Source of the DNA: NVTR01 sp965237505 | GTDB taxonomy: Bacteria; Pseudomonadota; Alphaproteobacteria; Rhodobacterales; Rhodobacteraceae | Assembly: GCA_965237505.1 (NCBI GenBank) | Contig: CBDEFR010000009.1 | Location: forward strand, 1,612,001-1,676,000 | Direction: 5' to 3' | DNA: 64,000 nucleotides | Shown: one piece after another, positions 42,876 to 51,654 of the stretch | Numbering within the stretch: the first letter of the stretch is position 1 | Layout of the letters: each line of letters begins with the position of its first letter | Notes under the pieces: model-generated | What the model was told of the DNA's origin: nothing | The model's database searches: none | The model's input: the letters and a program-made list of their open reading frames with translations, nothing else | Made by a program: the position numbers and the translations under genes

Positions 42876-43546
42876 GCTGGAGGAGCAATGCCTCAAACGG
42901 CAGGACGAAGTATTGCGAGGTCATTCCGAGACTATCGGCGAGCGGCTGATGCGTGATCTTGATGCGCTGATGACACTACCCCTGACGCCCTATGACGCCT
43001 GCGAGAAGGTCAGCACCCGGGCGACGTCGATCTCGATGGTCCGCTATCGCAACAACGACTATTCCGTGCCGGTCGCATACGCCCATCACGAGGTCCAGGT
43101 TCGCGGCTATGTCCACGAGGTCATCATCGGCTGCGGCACGGAAATCATCGCCTGCCACAAGCGGTCCTACGAAAAAGCGGACATGGTCTTCGATCCGATG
43201 CACTTCCTGCCTCTGCTGGAACAGAAGGTCGGCGCGCTTGATCAGGCGGCTCCGTTGCAGGGCTGGGACCTGCCCGGGGAGTTCGCCACCCTGCACCGGC
43301 TGCTGGAAGCGCGCATGGGAAAGAAGGGCAAGCGCGAATACGTCCAGGTTCTGCGGCTGCTGGAGACTTTCGAGATGGGCCATGTTCACGGCGCCATCAG
43401 GTAATCACTGGAACTCGGGGCCATCGGCTACGATGCAGTGAAGCATCTCGTCCTCTGCCGGATCGAGAAACGCCCACCCCGGCTCGATCTGGAGATTTAC
43501 CCGTACCTTCCAAGGGCGCAGGTCGAGACCACAGATCCTGCCAGTT
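42876..43546 (+). pseudogene. istA: IstA of IS21-C, internal fragment with nonsense codon
   Basis: The frame reads LEEQCLKRQDEVLRGHSETIG, then YRNNDYSVPVAYAHHEV and GAIR, then stops at TAA 43402-43404 where the sister copy has AAACAG (IKQSLELG). Downstream it continues in frame to DPAS at 43546, where IS630-A4 entered. The last codons (YMSLMAQAPA) lie at 44709-44740. The 5' part is cut by IS21-B. Confidence 0.88.
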
Positions 43547-43558
43547 ATACCAACGGCC

Positions 43559-44107
43559 CTAGTCGTTGACCGTTTTTGCCCATTGTCTGGTAGTGATTGA
43601 CGTGATTGCGGTTTTGTCGTTTGCAAAGAAGTTCCATGCTTCGCAACACCTGTCGACGATCTGCTCATAATTGTCGAAGTCGGATATGGCGAGCTTGTTG
43701 GCACGCAGATAAGCCCACACATTTTCCATCGGGTTGAGTTCAGGGGAATAGGGCGGGAGTTTGAGCAGGGTGATGTTGTCGGGTACCTCCAGCTCTGCCG
43801 AACCGTGCCAGCCAGCGCCATCCAGAATGAGAAGGGCATGTGCGCCCGATGCGACGGTTTTAGCGATCTCGGCGAGATGCGCGCTCATGGCCTGTGTGTC
43901 GGCATGTGGCATGATCAGAGCGGCCGCTTCAGCCCGTTCCGGGCAGACGGCGCCGAAAATGTAGCTCCAGATATAGCGGGTGTCGCGCGGGGCACGGGGG
44001 CGTGTTCCACGCTCGGCCCAGATACGGGTGAGCGTGCCCTGCTGGCCAACCCGCGCTTCATCCTGAAACCATATCTCCAGGGGCTTGCTGCGGGCTGTTT
44101 CCGGCAA
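43559..44107 (-). CDS. IS630-A transposase orfB, copy A4
   Basis: 182 residues, DDE core as in the copy at 38685, with NVWAYLRANKLAISDFDNYE in place of NVWACLRANTLAISVFDNYE. It is expected to be made by -1 frameshift from orfA. Intact. Confidence 0.9.
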   Translation of the reverse strand: MPETARSKPLEIWFQDEARVGQQGTLTRIWAERGTRPRAPRDTRYIWSYIFGAVCPERAEAAALIMPHADTQAMSAHLAEIAKTVASGAHALLILDGAGWHGSAELEVPDNITLLKLPPYSPELNPMENVWAYLRANKLAISDFDNYEQIVDRCCEAWNFFANDKTAITSITTRQWAKTVND

Positions 44108-44115
44108 GGCTGCTT

Positions 44116-44622
44116 CTACCTCTGCGGCGAAGTTTTTTTAAAAGCCTCCTGTGCATCCGGGTCGGATTTCGGATGCTGCGGGCGCACCGACAGACGCCGA
44201 AAGCCCAGGCTTGCCAATTGTTTGCCAACAGTTCGCTCATGCATGGTGACGCCGAAGCGCTCTTCGATCTTGCGTTTCAGATCAATGCGCCGCCAGCGCA
44301 CAACCCCATCGGTTTCGGGGTCGGGACCCGCCCGAACCATTTCCGCCAACTCCTCCTTCTGTGCCGCGCTCAGCAGACAGGGTGGATCCGGCGGGCGACG
44401 GTTGAACAGGCCCGACACGCCCTCCGCATTGTAACGGTGGGCCCAATCCCGCAACGTCTGCCGATCCATGCCGCAGTTTTCTGCCGCCGTCTTGCGGTCA
44501 ACCCCATCCAGAACCAGGGCAATCGCCAACATCCGTCGCGCCGCTTTCCCATCCCGGCACCGCGCCGCTTCCTGGCGAAGTTCGCCTGCGGACTTGTCTT
44601 TTCGCGTAATCCTTACTGCCAT
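44116..44622 (-). CDS. IS630-A transposase orfA, copy A4
   Basis: 168 residues starting MAVRITRKDKSAGELRQEAA, same as the copy at 38170 through the A7 slippery run at its 3' end. Intact. Confidence 0.9.
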   Translation of the reverse strand: MAVRITRKDKSAGELRQEAARCRDGKAARRMLAIALVLDGVDRKTAAENCGMDRQTLRDWAHRYNAEGVSGLFNRRPPDPPCLLSAAQKEELAEMVRAGPDPETDGVVRWRRIDLKRKIEERFGVTMHERTVGKQLASLGFRRLSVRPQHPKSDPDAQEAFKKTSPQR

Positions 44623-44737
44623 CAAAGCCTCCCTTGCCTTGATGCCACTGAATCAGATCACGCCGCTCGTGGGAATCCCCTTGAGTCAAATCTGGGGGCC
44701 GTTGGTATTACATGAGCCTGATGGCGCAGGCGCCGGC

Positions 44738-45490
44738 ATGACCGACACCCCGCAGGTTCTGCTGCAGCACCACCTCAAGAAGCTCCGGCTGCCGACCTTC
44801 CACAGCGAATATGCCAAACAGGCCCGGCAATGCGCAGTGGAGAACAAGGATCACATCAACTACCTGCTGCGGCTTTGCGAGTTGGAACTGATCGAGCGCG
44901 AACGCCGGATGATCGAGCGGAGGATCAAGGCCGCAAAGTTCCCGGCGACCAAAAGCCTGGACAGCTTCAACTTCAAGGTCATCCCGTCGCTGAACAAGGT
45001 CCTGACCATGCAACTGGCCCGCGGTGAGTTCATAGACCGGCGCGCCAATATCATCGCATTGGGGCCAAGCGGCACAGGTAAAACCCATATCGCCCTGGGA
45101 TTGGGTCTGGCGGCCTGCCAGAAGGGCAGGAAAGTACGCTTCACCACTGCCGCTGCTCTCGTCCATGAACTCATCGAGGCCGTCGACGAACGCCGCCTGC
45201 AGCGCTTGCAGAAACAACTGGTCAGCCAGGACCTGCTGATCATTGATGAGCTGGGTTTTGTGCCACTGAGCAAGACCGGGGCCGAGCTTCTCTTCGAGAT
45301 CATCTCGCAGCGCTACGAACGTGGCTCCATCATCATCACATCCAACCTGCCGTTCGATGAATGGACCGAGGTCTTCGGCGCAGAACGCCTCACAGGCGCC
45401 ATTCTCGATCGCCTAACCCACCACGTCCATATCCTCGAGATGAACGGCGAAAGCTACCGGTTGCGCCAGAGCAAAATCGCCAAACCGTAA
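44738..45490 (+). CDS. istB: IstB AAA+ helper of IS21-C
   Basis: 250 residues: MTDTPQVLLQHHLKKLRLPTF, Walker A GPSGTGKTHIAL, Walker B LLIIDELGFVPLS. The ATG overlaps the istA TGA, the usual IS21 order. It is intact while its istA is broken by a nonsense codon and by IS630. The IS21 right end with GCCGG-TAAAAG-GG subrepeats follows to about 45651. Confidence 0.93.
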   Translation: MTDTPQVLLQHHLKKLRLPTFHSEYAKQARQCAVENKDHINYLLRLCELELIERERRMIERRIKAAKFPATKSLDSFNFKVIPSLNKVLTMQLARGEFIDRRANIIALGPSGTGKTHIALGLGLAACQKGRKVRFTTAAALVHELIEAVDERRLQRLQKQLVSQDLLIIDELGFVPLSKTGAELLFEIISQRYERGSIIITSNLPFDEWTEVFGAERLTGAILDRLTHHVHILEMNGESYRLRQSKIAKP

Positions 45491-45651
45491 TCCTGAAAAT
45501 ACCAAAACTGCGAAAAGGTTGGCCTGCGGCCAACGCACCCTGGCACGCATCAGCTATTTGGAATGCACACGCACCAGGGTGCGCACCTAAATCAAACCAG
45601 GTGTCCAGTTTTGCACCGGGACATTGACCCTTTTTACTCCGGGATTGACAG

Positions 45652-46259
45652 CTGGCGTTGAATGAAGCCGTCCTCATCCACACCCGTATGAACCGAGTAT
45701 CCATAGGTGGATTTTAGATTACCACGGCTGTCTTTCCTGACATGCCAGCCCGCGTCCTTATCGCGCTTTGGCTGACCATCTTTACCTTTGCCCGAGCCAG
45801 ATTGTGCAGCCTCAACGGGGGTGCATCAATGATGTTGATACGCCCTTCCGTCAGAATAATGTTCTTGGCCTCAAGCTGGCGGTTGATCTCCCCCAAGAGA
45901 CGCTCCCACAGATCATGTTCAACCAGTTGATTGCGGAACCGCCCCAGCGTTGACGCCTCCGGGACATCGCCGCCCAGTTTAAGGTGGCAAAATTTACGAA
46001 ACAGCAGATCACGATAAAGGCATTGCGACAGCTCAACATCCGATAATCGATACCACACCCCCAACAGCAAACCGCGAAACAAGGTCAAAAGTGGATAGCT
46101 TGGACGGCCTGTTTTTGAGGCATAAATCGACGACAAAATTGGTTCGACCTTCGACCAATCCAGAACCGCTTCTGTGGCGTCAAGTGCATGAAGGGCGGGA
46201 TGATCAAGCTCAGTGCTGGAAACGAAAAGTTCGGGTTGGGTGATGAATGGTTTTTGCAT
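45652..46259 (-). pseudogene. IS5-family transposase, frameshifted and 3'-truncated
   Basis: It starts at ATG 46259 (MQKPFITQPELFVSSTELD) with ...RPSYPLLTLFRGLLLGVWYRL typical of the IS5/ISL2 branch. A missing base near 45815 (GATGCACCCCCG) shifts the frame. The next frame continues VEAAQSGSGKGKDG and WHVRKDSRGNLKSTYGY, then GFIQRQ, and is cut by IS21-C. The element end GAGACCTCAGC lies at about 46316. Confidence 0.8.
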
Positions 46260-46316
46260 AACCGAAACTAACAAATATTCTTGCCTTTGGGAATCCTCAA
46301 GTTATGCTGAGGTCTC

Positions 46317-46336
46317 ATATTGTCACTGGTTTATTC
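46317..46336 (+). pseudogene. UbiA-type prenyltransferase gene, short internal piece left of IS1595
   Basis: Twenty bases between the IS5 end and the IS1595 end read ILSLVY in the frame that continues after the IS1595 as SLRLKRMRWVDIATLAALYT. The rest of the 5' portion of the gene is gone on this side. Confidence 0.6.
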
Positions 46337-46349
46337 CTTGCCTATCCGG

Positions 46350-46610
46350 TTAACGCCCATGACCGCTACATGTAGGGTGCCGCCACTCTCCCGAGTAAAG
46401 CTCGGCATAGGTTGGAGCAGAGGTGTCGCCCGCGATGCCGAGCAATGAGCGGAAGGCGTTGAACGGGTAGAACCGCCTGTTGAAGCGGAAGGTGAACTCG
46501 TTGAGGTAGGCTTGTAGGTGCTGGTGGCTAACGCCGTGGTGGATACCGATCAGCCACGTCTTCAGGTTGGCGAAAACCAGATGGATGATCGGCAGGTATT
46601 GCTCGGCAAC
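46350..46610 (-). pseudogene. IS1595-C transposase, C-terminal part
   Basis: LVAEQYLPIIHLVFANLKTWL, then EFTFRFNRRFYPFNAFRSLL to the stop at 46350. It is the third catalytic-region and C-terminal segment of the transposase whose N-terminal part lies at 47945-48712, separated by IS256. Confidence 0.9.
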
Positions 46611-47944
46611 GAGACTGTCCGATCTTCTGTGTATGAGTAATTTGGTCCATGCTTCACCAATGAAGGAGCATGATGACAATGACGATTTCCAAGGAACTAC
46701 TGGACGAGTTGCTTAACGGCGTTGAACGGCCCGAAGATTTGCTGGGCGACAAAGGCCTGATGAAGGAGCTGAAAGTCCGGCTGATGGAGCGGATGCTGGG
46801 CGCCGAGTTGACTGAGCACCTGGGCTATGAGCCGCACGGGGAGCCTGCCAGCCAGCAATCCAACCGCCGGAACGGGGCCACTCGCAAGGTGCTGAAGGGC
46901 AATGACGGGGCGGTGCCGATTGACATCCCGCGCGACCGAGCTGGTAGTTTTGAGCCGGAACTGATCCAGAAAGGCCAGACCCGGATCGACGGGATGGACG
47001 ACAAGATCATCGGGCTTTATGCCGCCGGTCTGTCGACCCGTGATATCCGTGCCCACCTTGAAGAGGTCTACGGCCTGCGGATTTCAGCGGACCTTATCAG
47101 CCGCGTGACGGACGCAGTTTTGGAGGAGGTTTCAGACTGGCAAAACCGGGCTCTGGAGCCAGTATATCCTCTCGTATTCCTTGATGCCCTTCGGGTCAAA
47201 ATTCGCGACGCTGAGAGCCGCCAGGTCAAAAACAAGGCCGTTTATGTAGCTCTGGGGGTCACGCCAGAAGGCGAGCGGGAGGTTCTGGGCTTGTGGATTG
47301 CCAATAATGAGGGTGCCAAATTCTGGCTTTCAATCATGAATAATCTGAAGAACAGAGGCGTTGAGGATATCCTGATTGCCGTCGTGGACGGTCTCAAGGG
47401 GTTCCCTGACGCGATCAACGCGGCCTTCCCTGATACTACCGTGCAAACCTGTATCGTGCATCTCGTGCGCCATTCCCTGAACTTCTGCGGCTGGAAAGAT
47501 CGCAAAGTCGTGGCCAAAAGCCTGAAGCGGATTTATCAGGCCACAGATGATGCCGAGGCCGCGAAAGCCCTTGATGATTTCGAGACCGAATGGGGCTCAA
47601 AATACCCCTCGATCGCCCCAAGCTGGCGGCGGGCCTGGCAGGAGGTCATCCCGTTCTTTGCCTTCCCGCCAGCGGTGCGCAAAATCATCTATACGACGAA
47701 TGCGATTGAAAGCCTCAACAGGGTGATCCGAAAAACCACCAAAACGCGCGGTAGCTTTCCAACGGATGACGCGGCAACCAAACTGATTTACCTGGCCATC
47801 CGCAATTTTGAAAAGTCGGGCCGGTGCGTCAGGGAATGGGTTGCGGCAAGAAACCAGTTCGCTATCCTATACCCCGAGCGGTTCAACAAATGACCCGTTT
47901 AAACCGCATGGGCCAAACCCCATACACAGAGTTTCGGATACTCC
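46611..47944 (+). mobile_element. IS256-family element inside IS1595-C
   Basis: 1334 bp. The left end GAGACTGTCCGATCTTCTG and the right end (inward) GGAGTATCCGAAACTCTG both lead into TGTGTATG. A perfect 9-bp duplication CTCGGCAAC flanks it (46602-46610 and 47945-47953). Confidence 0.95.
46670..47893 (+). CDS. IS256-family (mutator-type) transposase
   Basis: 407 residues. Typical IS256 features: ELTEHLGYEPHG, DRAGSFEPELIQKGQTR, and GLSTRDIRAHLEEVYG. The catalytic motifs are PLVFLDALRVKIRD (Asp), IAVVDGLKGFPDAI (Asp) and TTNAIESLNRVIRKTTK (Glu). The frame is intact and complete. Confidence 0.95.
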   Translation: MMTMTISKELLDELLNGVERPEDLLGDKGLMKELKVRLMERMLGAELTEHLGYEPHGEPASQQSNRRNGATRKVLKGNDGAVPIDIPRDRAGSFEPELIQKGQTRIDGMDDKIIGLYAAGLSTRDIRAHLEEVYGLRISADLISRVTDAVLEEVSDWQNRALEPVYPLVFLDALRVKIRDAESRQVKNKAVYVALGVTPEGEREVLGLWIANNEGAKFWLSIMNNLKNRGVEDILIAVVDGLKGFPDAINAAFPDTTVQTCIVHLVRHSLNFCGWKDRKVVAKSLKRIYQATDDAEAAKALDDFETEWGSKYPSIAPSWRRAWQEVIPFFAFPPAVRKIIYTTNAIESLNRVIRKTTKTRGSFPTDDAATKLIYLAIRNFEKSGRCVREWVAARNQFAILYPERFNK

Positions 47945-48712
47945 CTCGGCAACCTCTGGATCACCACACTCGGCAACAGCGAAGTGCTCATAGCCGCGCT
48001 TACCGAGGCCAGCATAGCCGCTCCAATCGTCAGTAACGATCAGCGATCCCGGCGCGACGGTGCTCTCGACGAACCCACAGAGCGACTCGGCGCTACGGTC
48101 GAGCACGACGGCGAGCCGAACGCGTCCGGCATAGCGTCCGTCTTTCCGGTTGTCGAGCTTGGTGCCCGGCTTTCGATGACGCACCTCGATGGCACAGGAG
48201 ACGGGAACCTTGTGGTGAACACCACGGCCTTCCCCACGCGTTCGCCCGCCAACCCAGGTTTCGTCCACCTCAACATGGTTCTTGGGCTGTCCACCGATCC
48301 TGTCTTGGTTGGGCCGCACCATGCCCGAGCGGAGCTTGTGGAGAATTTGAAAGGCCGTCTCGTAGCGCGAAAGACCAAGTTGCCGCTGAAACTGCACGGC
48401 GGACATGCCGGGCGTCTGACTGGCGACCAGATAAGCGGCCCAGAACCAGACGTTCAGCGGAGTGTGGCTACGCTCCATCACTGTTCCCACCGTCAGCCCG
48501 GTGTTCTGGCGGCACTTGCGGCAGCGCAGGACGCCAGGGCGGTTTTCAAAGTGGAACGGCTCTCCCGCCGTGCCGCAGTGCGGGCAGGCAAAGCCGTCTC
48601 CCCAGCGGGCTTTCTCCAGGTAGGCGGCGCAGGCCGCATCATCGGGGAAAAGTCGCTGGAACTCGGGTAGCGAATGCGGGAATGGGAGCTCGGCGCTGTC
48701 GAGAACATCCAT
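47945..48712 (-). pseudogene. IS1595-C transposase, N-terminal and central part
   Basis: It starts at ATG 48712 (MDVLDSAELPFPHSLPEFQR) with zinc ribbon CPHCG and CRKC. It continues to VEVDETWVGGRTRG (Asp) and IVTDDWSGYAGL (Asp), then is cut by IS256 after AECGDPEVAE. The C-terminal part is at 46350-46610. The N-terminal 30 codons resemble those retained in the MITEs (MDVSQREDLSFPRSLPEFQR). Confidence 0.92.
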
Positions 48713-48792
48713 GGCGCGCTCCCCTATATCCGTTTTGCGCCCATTCTAGCCCTAGTGGGTGTGGGTGTAAACCGGATAGGCAAGGTTTATTC

Positions 48793-49139
48793 GTTGCGTC
48801 TAAAGCGCATGCGGTGGGTCGATATCGCGACCCTGGCCGCACTATATACCTTGCGCGTGGTCGCCGGCGCGGCTGCGGCGCAGGTTTTCGTTTCCGGCTT
48901 CATGTTGATCTTTGTCTTCCCGGTGTTCATTTCCCTGGGCTGTGTGAAGCGTCTGACAGAGCTGACGCTGGCAAATTCGGGTGAACGCCTGCCGGGCCGC
49001 GGATACGGGCGCAGCGATCGTGGCGATCTGTTGAATGTTGCGGGGCTGGGGACGGCGGGCGCGTTGCTGATATTCTTTCTGTATACGCTTTCGGACCAGG
49101 CCGGCGCTCTTTATCCCATCCAGTGGATATTATGGGTAG
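48793..49139 (+). pseudogene. UbiA-type prenyltransferase gene, main surviving part
   Basis: The frame reads SLRLKRMRWVDIATLAALYT, LRVVAGAAAAQVFVSGF, then VKRLTEL...LPGRGYGRSD and LYPIQWILWVAMI. This is the C-terminal half of a membrane UbiA-family prenyltransferase, probably a polyprenyl-phosphate phosphoribosyltransferase (DPPR synthase-like) given the DprE-type neighbours. Four membrane helices are visible. The 5' half is lost to IS5 and IS1595, and the 3' end is split by a MITE. Confidence 0.75.
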
Positions 49140-49147
49140 CAATGATC

Positions 49148-49418
49148 CGTGCCTATCCGGTTGTCACCCACACCCACTATATGTATGGCGTGGCGTCGAG
49201 TGGCCCGGGAGGGGACAAAGCGGGGATGGATGTCTCGCAGCGTGAAGACCTTTCGTTTCCGCGGTCGCTTCCTGAGTTCCAGCGACTTTTCCCGGATGGC
49301 ACGGCCTGTGCCGCCTAAATTGCTGGCGATGTCACCGCTACCACTTACGCCCAGCTTTACTCGGGCGATTGGGAGCACCCTAGATGTAGTGGGTGTGGGT
49401 GACAACCGGATAGGCACG
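49148..49418. mobile_element. IS1595-derived MITE, copy 2 (271 bp)
   Basis: Terminal repeats are CGTGCCTATCCGGTTGTCAC and its inverse. A perfect 8-bp duplication CAATGATC flanks it (49140-49147 and 49419-49426). It is in the opposite orientation to copy 1 (24706-24977) and nearly identical. It retains a 30-codon N-terminal stub (ATG 49227 to TAA 49318). It interrupts the ubiA-type gene. Confidence 0.92.
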
Positions 49419-49426
49419 CAATGATC

Positions 49427-49615
49427 CCAATTGCCATGTGGCTGATACGGATGGTCCGGCTTGGCTATTTTGGCAAGCAGGATCATGACCCGATTGTTTT
49501 TGCAATGCGCGACAAACGCGGCATTGGGTTGTTGCTGCTGACGCTCTCGCTGATGTTTTACGCAGCCGGGCTGTGGCAGGATTGGTTCGGACTGGGGCAG
49601 GGCGCGCTAAATTGA
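49427..49615 (+). pseudogene. UbiA-type prenyltransferase gene, C-terminal end
   Basis: After the MITE the frame resumes as PIAMWLIRMVRLGYFGKQDH and ends LWQDWFGLGQGALN. Its last helix (GLLLLTLSLMFYAAGLW) completes the prenyltransferase. Its TGA overlaps the convergent SDR gene by 9 bp. Confidence 0.75.
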
Positions 49616-50344
49616 CAGTTTTTTGAATATCGGTTCGGGAATCGCGCGGATGATCAACATGATGTAGCGCCAGAAAAACGGCGTGTAGATGACATTTTTC
49701 TTTTTTCTGACGGCCTTCAGAATGTCCTGCGCCACACGTTCCGGGCTGGCGACAAGAAACATGCCCGCAAGCCCCCATGTCATGGCGGTATCGACAAAAC
49801 CGGGCTTCACTGTCAGCACGTGGCCGCCGGATCGCGTCAGTCGGTTCCTGAGACCGGAGAGATACGTATGAAACCCGGCTTTGGCGGCGCCATAGACATA
49901 ATTACCAATGCGCCCCCTGTCGCCCGCGACTGAACCGATGCCAACAACAGTGCCGCCGCCGCGGGCCTCCATGGCCGGAGCCAGGAGATTCAGGAAACGG
50001 GCGGGGCCAGTGAAATTATCGCATATTGTGCCGTCGATCAGTGCCGGATCAGCGTCGATAGCGGATTGCTCGGGCATCGAGCCGACGAAAACCGCGGCAT
50101 TGATCTGACCCTCTTGTATTTCCAGCCGTGCGATGATCGCGGCAAAGCCATCCGGTTTGCGCGCGTAAAAAGCAATTGCCTCGGCCAAACGGGCGCCACG
50201 CTGTTGGCAATCCACTGCCGTGCGTTTGATATCTTCCATGTCGCGGCCTGCCAGGAACAACGCGTCGCCGTTTTCGGCCAATGCCCGGGCAAATGCCCGT
50301 GCCATCGAGGATGTGGCGCCCAGTATGATCCAGGTTTCGGTCAA
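49607..50344 (-). CDS. DprE2-like short-chain dehydrogenase
   Basis: 245 residues. The Rossmann start is WIILGATSSMARAFARAL, and the catalytic Tyr and Lys lie in YVYGAAKAG (YxxxK). Together with the oxidase upstream it matches the DprE1/DprE2 pair that epimerises decaprenylphosphoryl-ribose to -arabinose, where DprE2 is the NADH-dependent reductase. The ATG overlaps the oxidase stop (ATGA). By position, its product would use the lipid-linked sugar made by the UbiA-type enzyme. Confidence 0.8.
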   Translation of the reverse strand: MTETWIILGATSSMARAFARALAENGDALFLAGRDMEDIKRTAVDCQQRGARLAEAIAFYARKPDGFAAIIARLEIQEGQINAAVFVGSMPEQSAIDADPALIDGTICDNFTGPARFLNLLAPAMEARGGGTVVGIGSVAGDRGRIGNYVYGAAKAGFHTYLSGLRNRLTRSGGHVLTVKPGFVDTAMTWGLAGMFLVASPERVAQDILKAVRKKKNVIYTPFFWRYIMLIIRAIPEPIFKKLSI

Positions 50345-51654
50345 GACGCGCTCCTTAACTTTAGGCGGCGAACCAGATCTGTTTTCAATGCGCCGTCAGG
50401 ATCGGCCTTGAGCACAGACTGGAGCCATTTATCATGTTCCGGATACATGTCGCGCACCTGTTCTGCGTTTGCTGTCGCGTCTTTGGCAAAATAAATTCGG
50501 CCCGCTGCATCTGCGGTCATCTCTTCCAGTTCATTGATCAATGCAACCGTGCCCACGCGAACCGGGAAATCCACCGCCAATGTATAGCCTTCCATCGGAA
50601 ACGACAAAAACCCGGCCCGACCGGCGCCCATTCGTTTGAGAACCGCAAGTGGGGAGGCAAGGCCGGAGTTTGCGATCAGCTCCAGCATCTGCCGCAGGGC
50701 AGGAGCCCGATCTATCGGAACCACGCATTGAAACTGATGAAACCCGCGTTTGCCGTAGAGCCGGTTCCAGTTGTGAATGTTGTCCAGTGGAAAGAATGGC
50801 TCGGTGATCGGTTTGACCGTGGTTCGACCATCCTGCGGGACACGGCGAAAATAGGCCTCGTTGAACAGTCGCACAACCGGCGCCGACAAGGCCCAGTGCG
50901 GCGCGTTGAATGGCACTTCGCGCGATTTGGACCTGGTGGGCGAGATGCCAGAGGTGATCTCTCCTTCTTCCAGGATGCCGCGGCCAAAGTTGTCGCCTTT
51001 CGCGGTCGCGTCGATCCAGCCGACGCAGTAAGTGGCCCGGGAACTGTCCAGGATGGCAATGAATTCGTCCCAGCCTTCCATTCGCCGTTCGGTCAGAACC
51101 ATCATGTCGCCCTTGCTGGGCAGCATCTGGATTTTGGCGCTGGCGATGATCCCGGTTTGCCCAAGGCCGCCGACGGTGGCGCGAAAAAGATCTGCCGGGC
51201 GTGTTTGTGTTACGGTCTTTTTCTTGCCGTTCTGGACCAGGATCATCTCGACCACATGCTGGCCAAACGAGCCGACCACGTGGTGGTTCTTGCCGTGCAC
51301 GTCATTGGCGATGCAGCCGCCGACGGTGGCAAACCCGGTGCCAGGTATTACTGGCGGTATCCAGCCACGTGGGGCAAACAGGCGCGCCAGATCACCGATC
51401 TGAACTCCGGCCTCGACCGATATTACGCCAGTTTCACCGTCAAATCCGAGGATCCGGTCAAGCCGGGTCATGTCTATAGCGCGCCCGGCGTCATTCAGGG
51501 CGGCATCACCATACGAACGGCGCTGACCGATTGCAGGGGCAGGAGACGCTGCCATCAGAGCCGAAAGCGCCGATTGCCGTTCCGGACGCGCCAGCTCTCC
51601 GTTTGCAAAAAGCGCTCGGCCCCAGCCGCAATAATCAGTCTTTTTCCAGCGCAT
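50341..51654 (-). CDS. DprE1-like FAD-dependent oxidoreductase
   Basis: 437 residues. The FAD-binding part has GQRRSYGDAALN and VHGKNHHVVGSFGQHV, which match DprE1 closely (GKNHHxxGSFG). The catalytic Lys of DprE1 (Lys418) is in RIYFAKDAT. Cys387, the covalent site of benzothiazinone drugs in M. tuberculosis (ICVDFP), is Ala here (LAVDFP). It would oxidise the C2' of a polyprenyl-phosphate ribose. It overlaps the flippase gene by 20 bp, giving an operon flippase, dprE1, dprE2. Confidence 0.82.
   Translation of the reverse strand: MRWKKTDYCGWGRALFANGELARPERQSALSALMAASPAPAIGQRRSYGDAALNDAGRAIDMTRLDRILGFDGETGVISVEAGVQIGDLARLFAPRGWIPPVIPGTGFATVGGCIANDVHGKNHHVVGSFGQHVVEMILVQNGKKKTVTQTRPADLFRATVGGLGQTGIIASAKIQMLPSKGDMMVLTERRMEGWDEFIAILDSSRATYCVGWIDATAKGDNFGRGILEEGEITSGISPTRSKSREVPFNAPHWALSAPVVRLFNEAYFRRVPQDGRTTVKPITEPFFPLDNIHNWNRLYGKRGFHQFQCVVPIDRAPALRQMLELIANSGLASPLAVLKRMGAGRAGFLSFPMEGYTLAVDFPVRVGTVALINELEEMTADAAGRIYFAKDATANAEQVRDMYPEHDKWLQSVLKADPDGALKTDLVRRLKLRSAS

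Larger units (their letters stand above)
43547..44708 (-). mobile_element. IS630-A copy 4, complete, inside istA
   Basis: The ends are TACCAACGGCCC and GGGCCGTTGGTAT, with TA on both sides (43545-43546 and 44709-44710). Removing it rejoins istA codons GCC AGT TAC ATG AGC. The element lies in minus orientation and has both frames intact. Confidence 0.93.
46337..48784 (-). mobile_element. IS1595-family element C, interrupted by IS256
   Basis: The ends are CTTGCCTATCCGGTTAACGC and, from the right, CTTGCCTATCCGGTTTACAC. A perfect 8-bp duplication GTTTATTC flanks it (46329-46336 and 48785-48792). The terminal repeats closely match those of the two MITEs, so this element or a relative is the likely source of the transposase that moves them. 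Confidence 0.93.
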
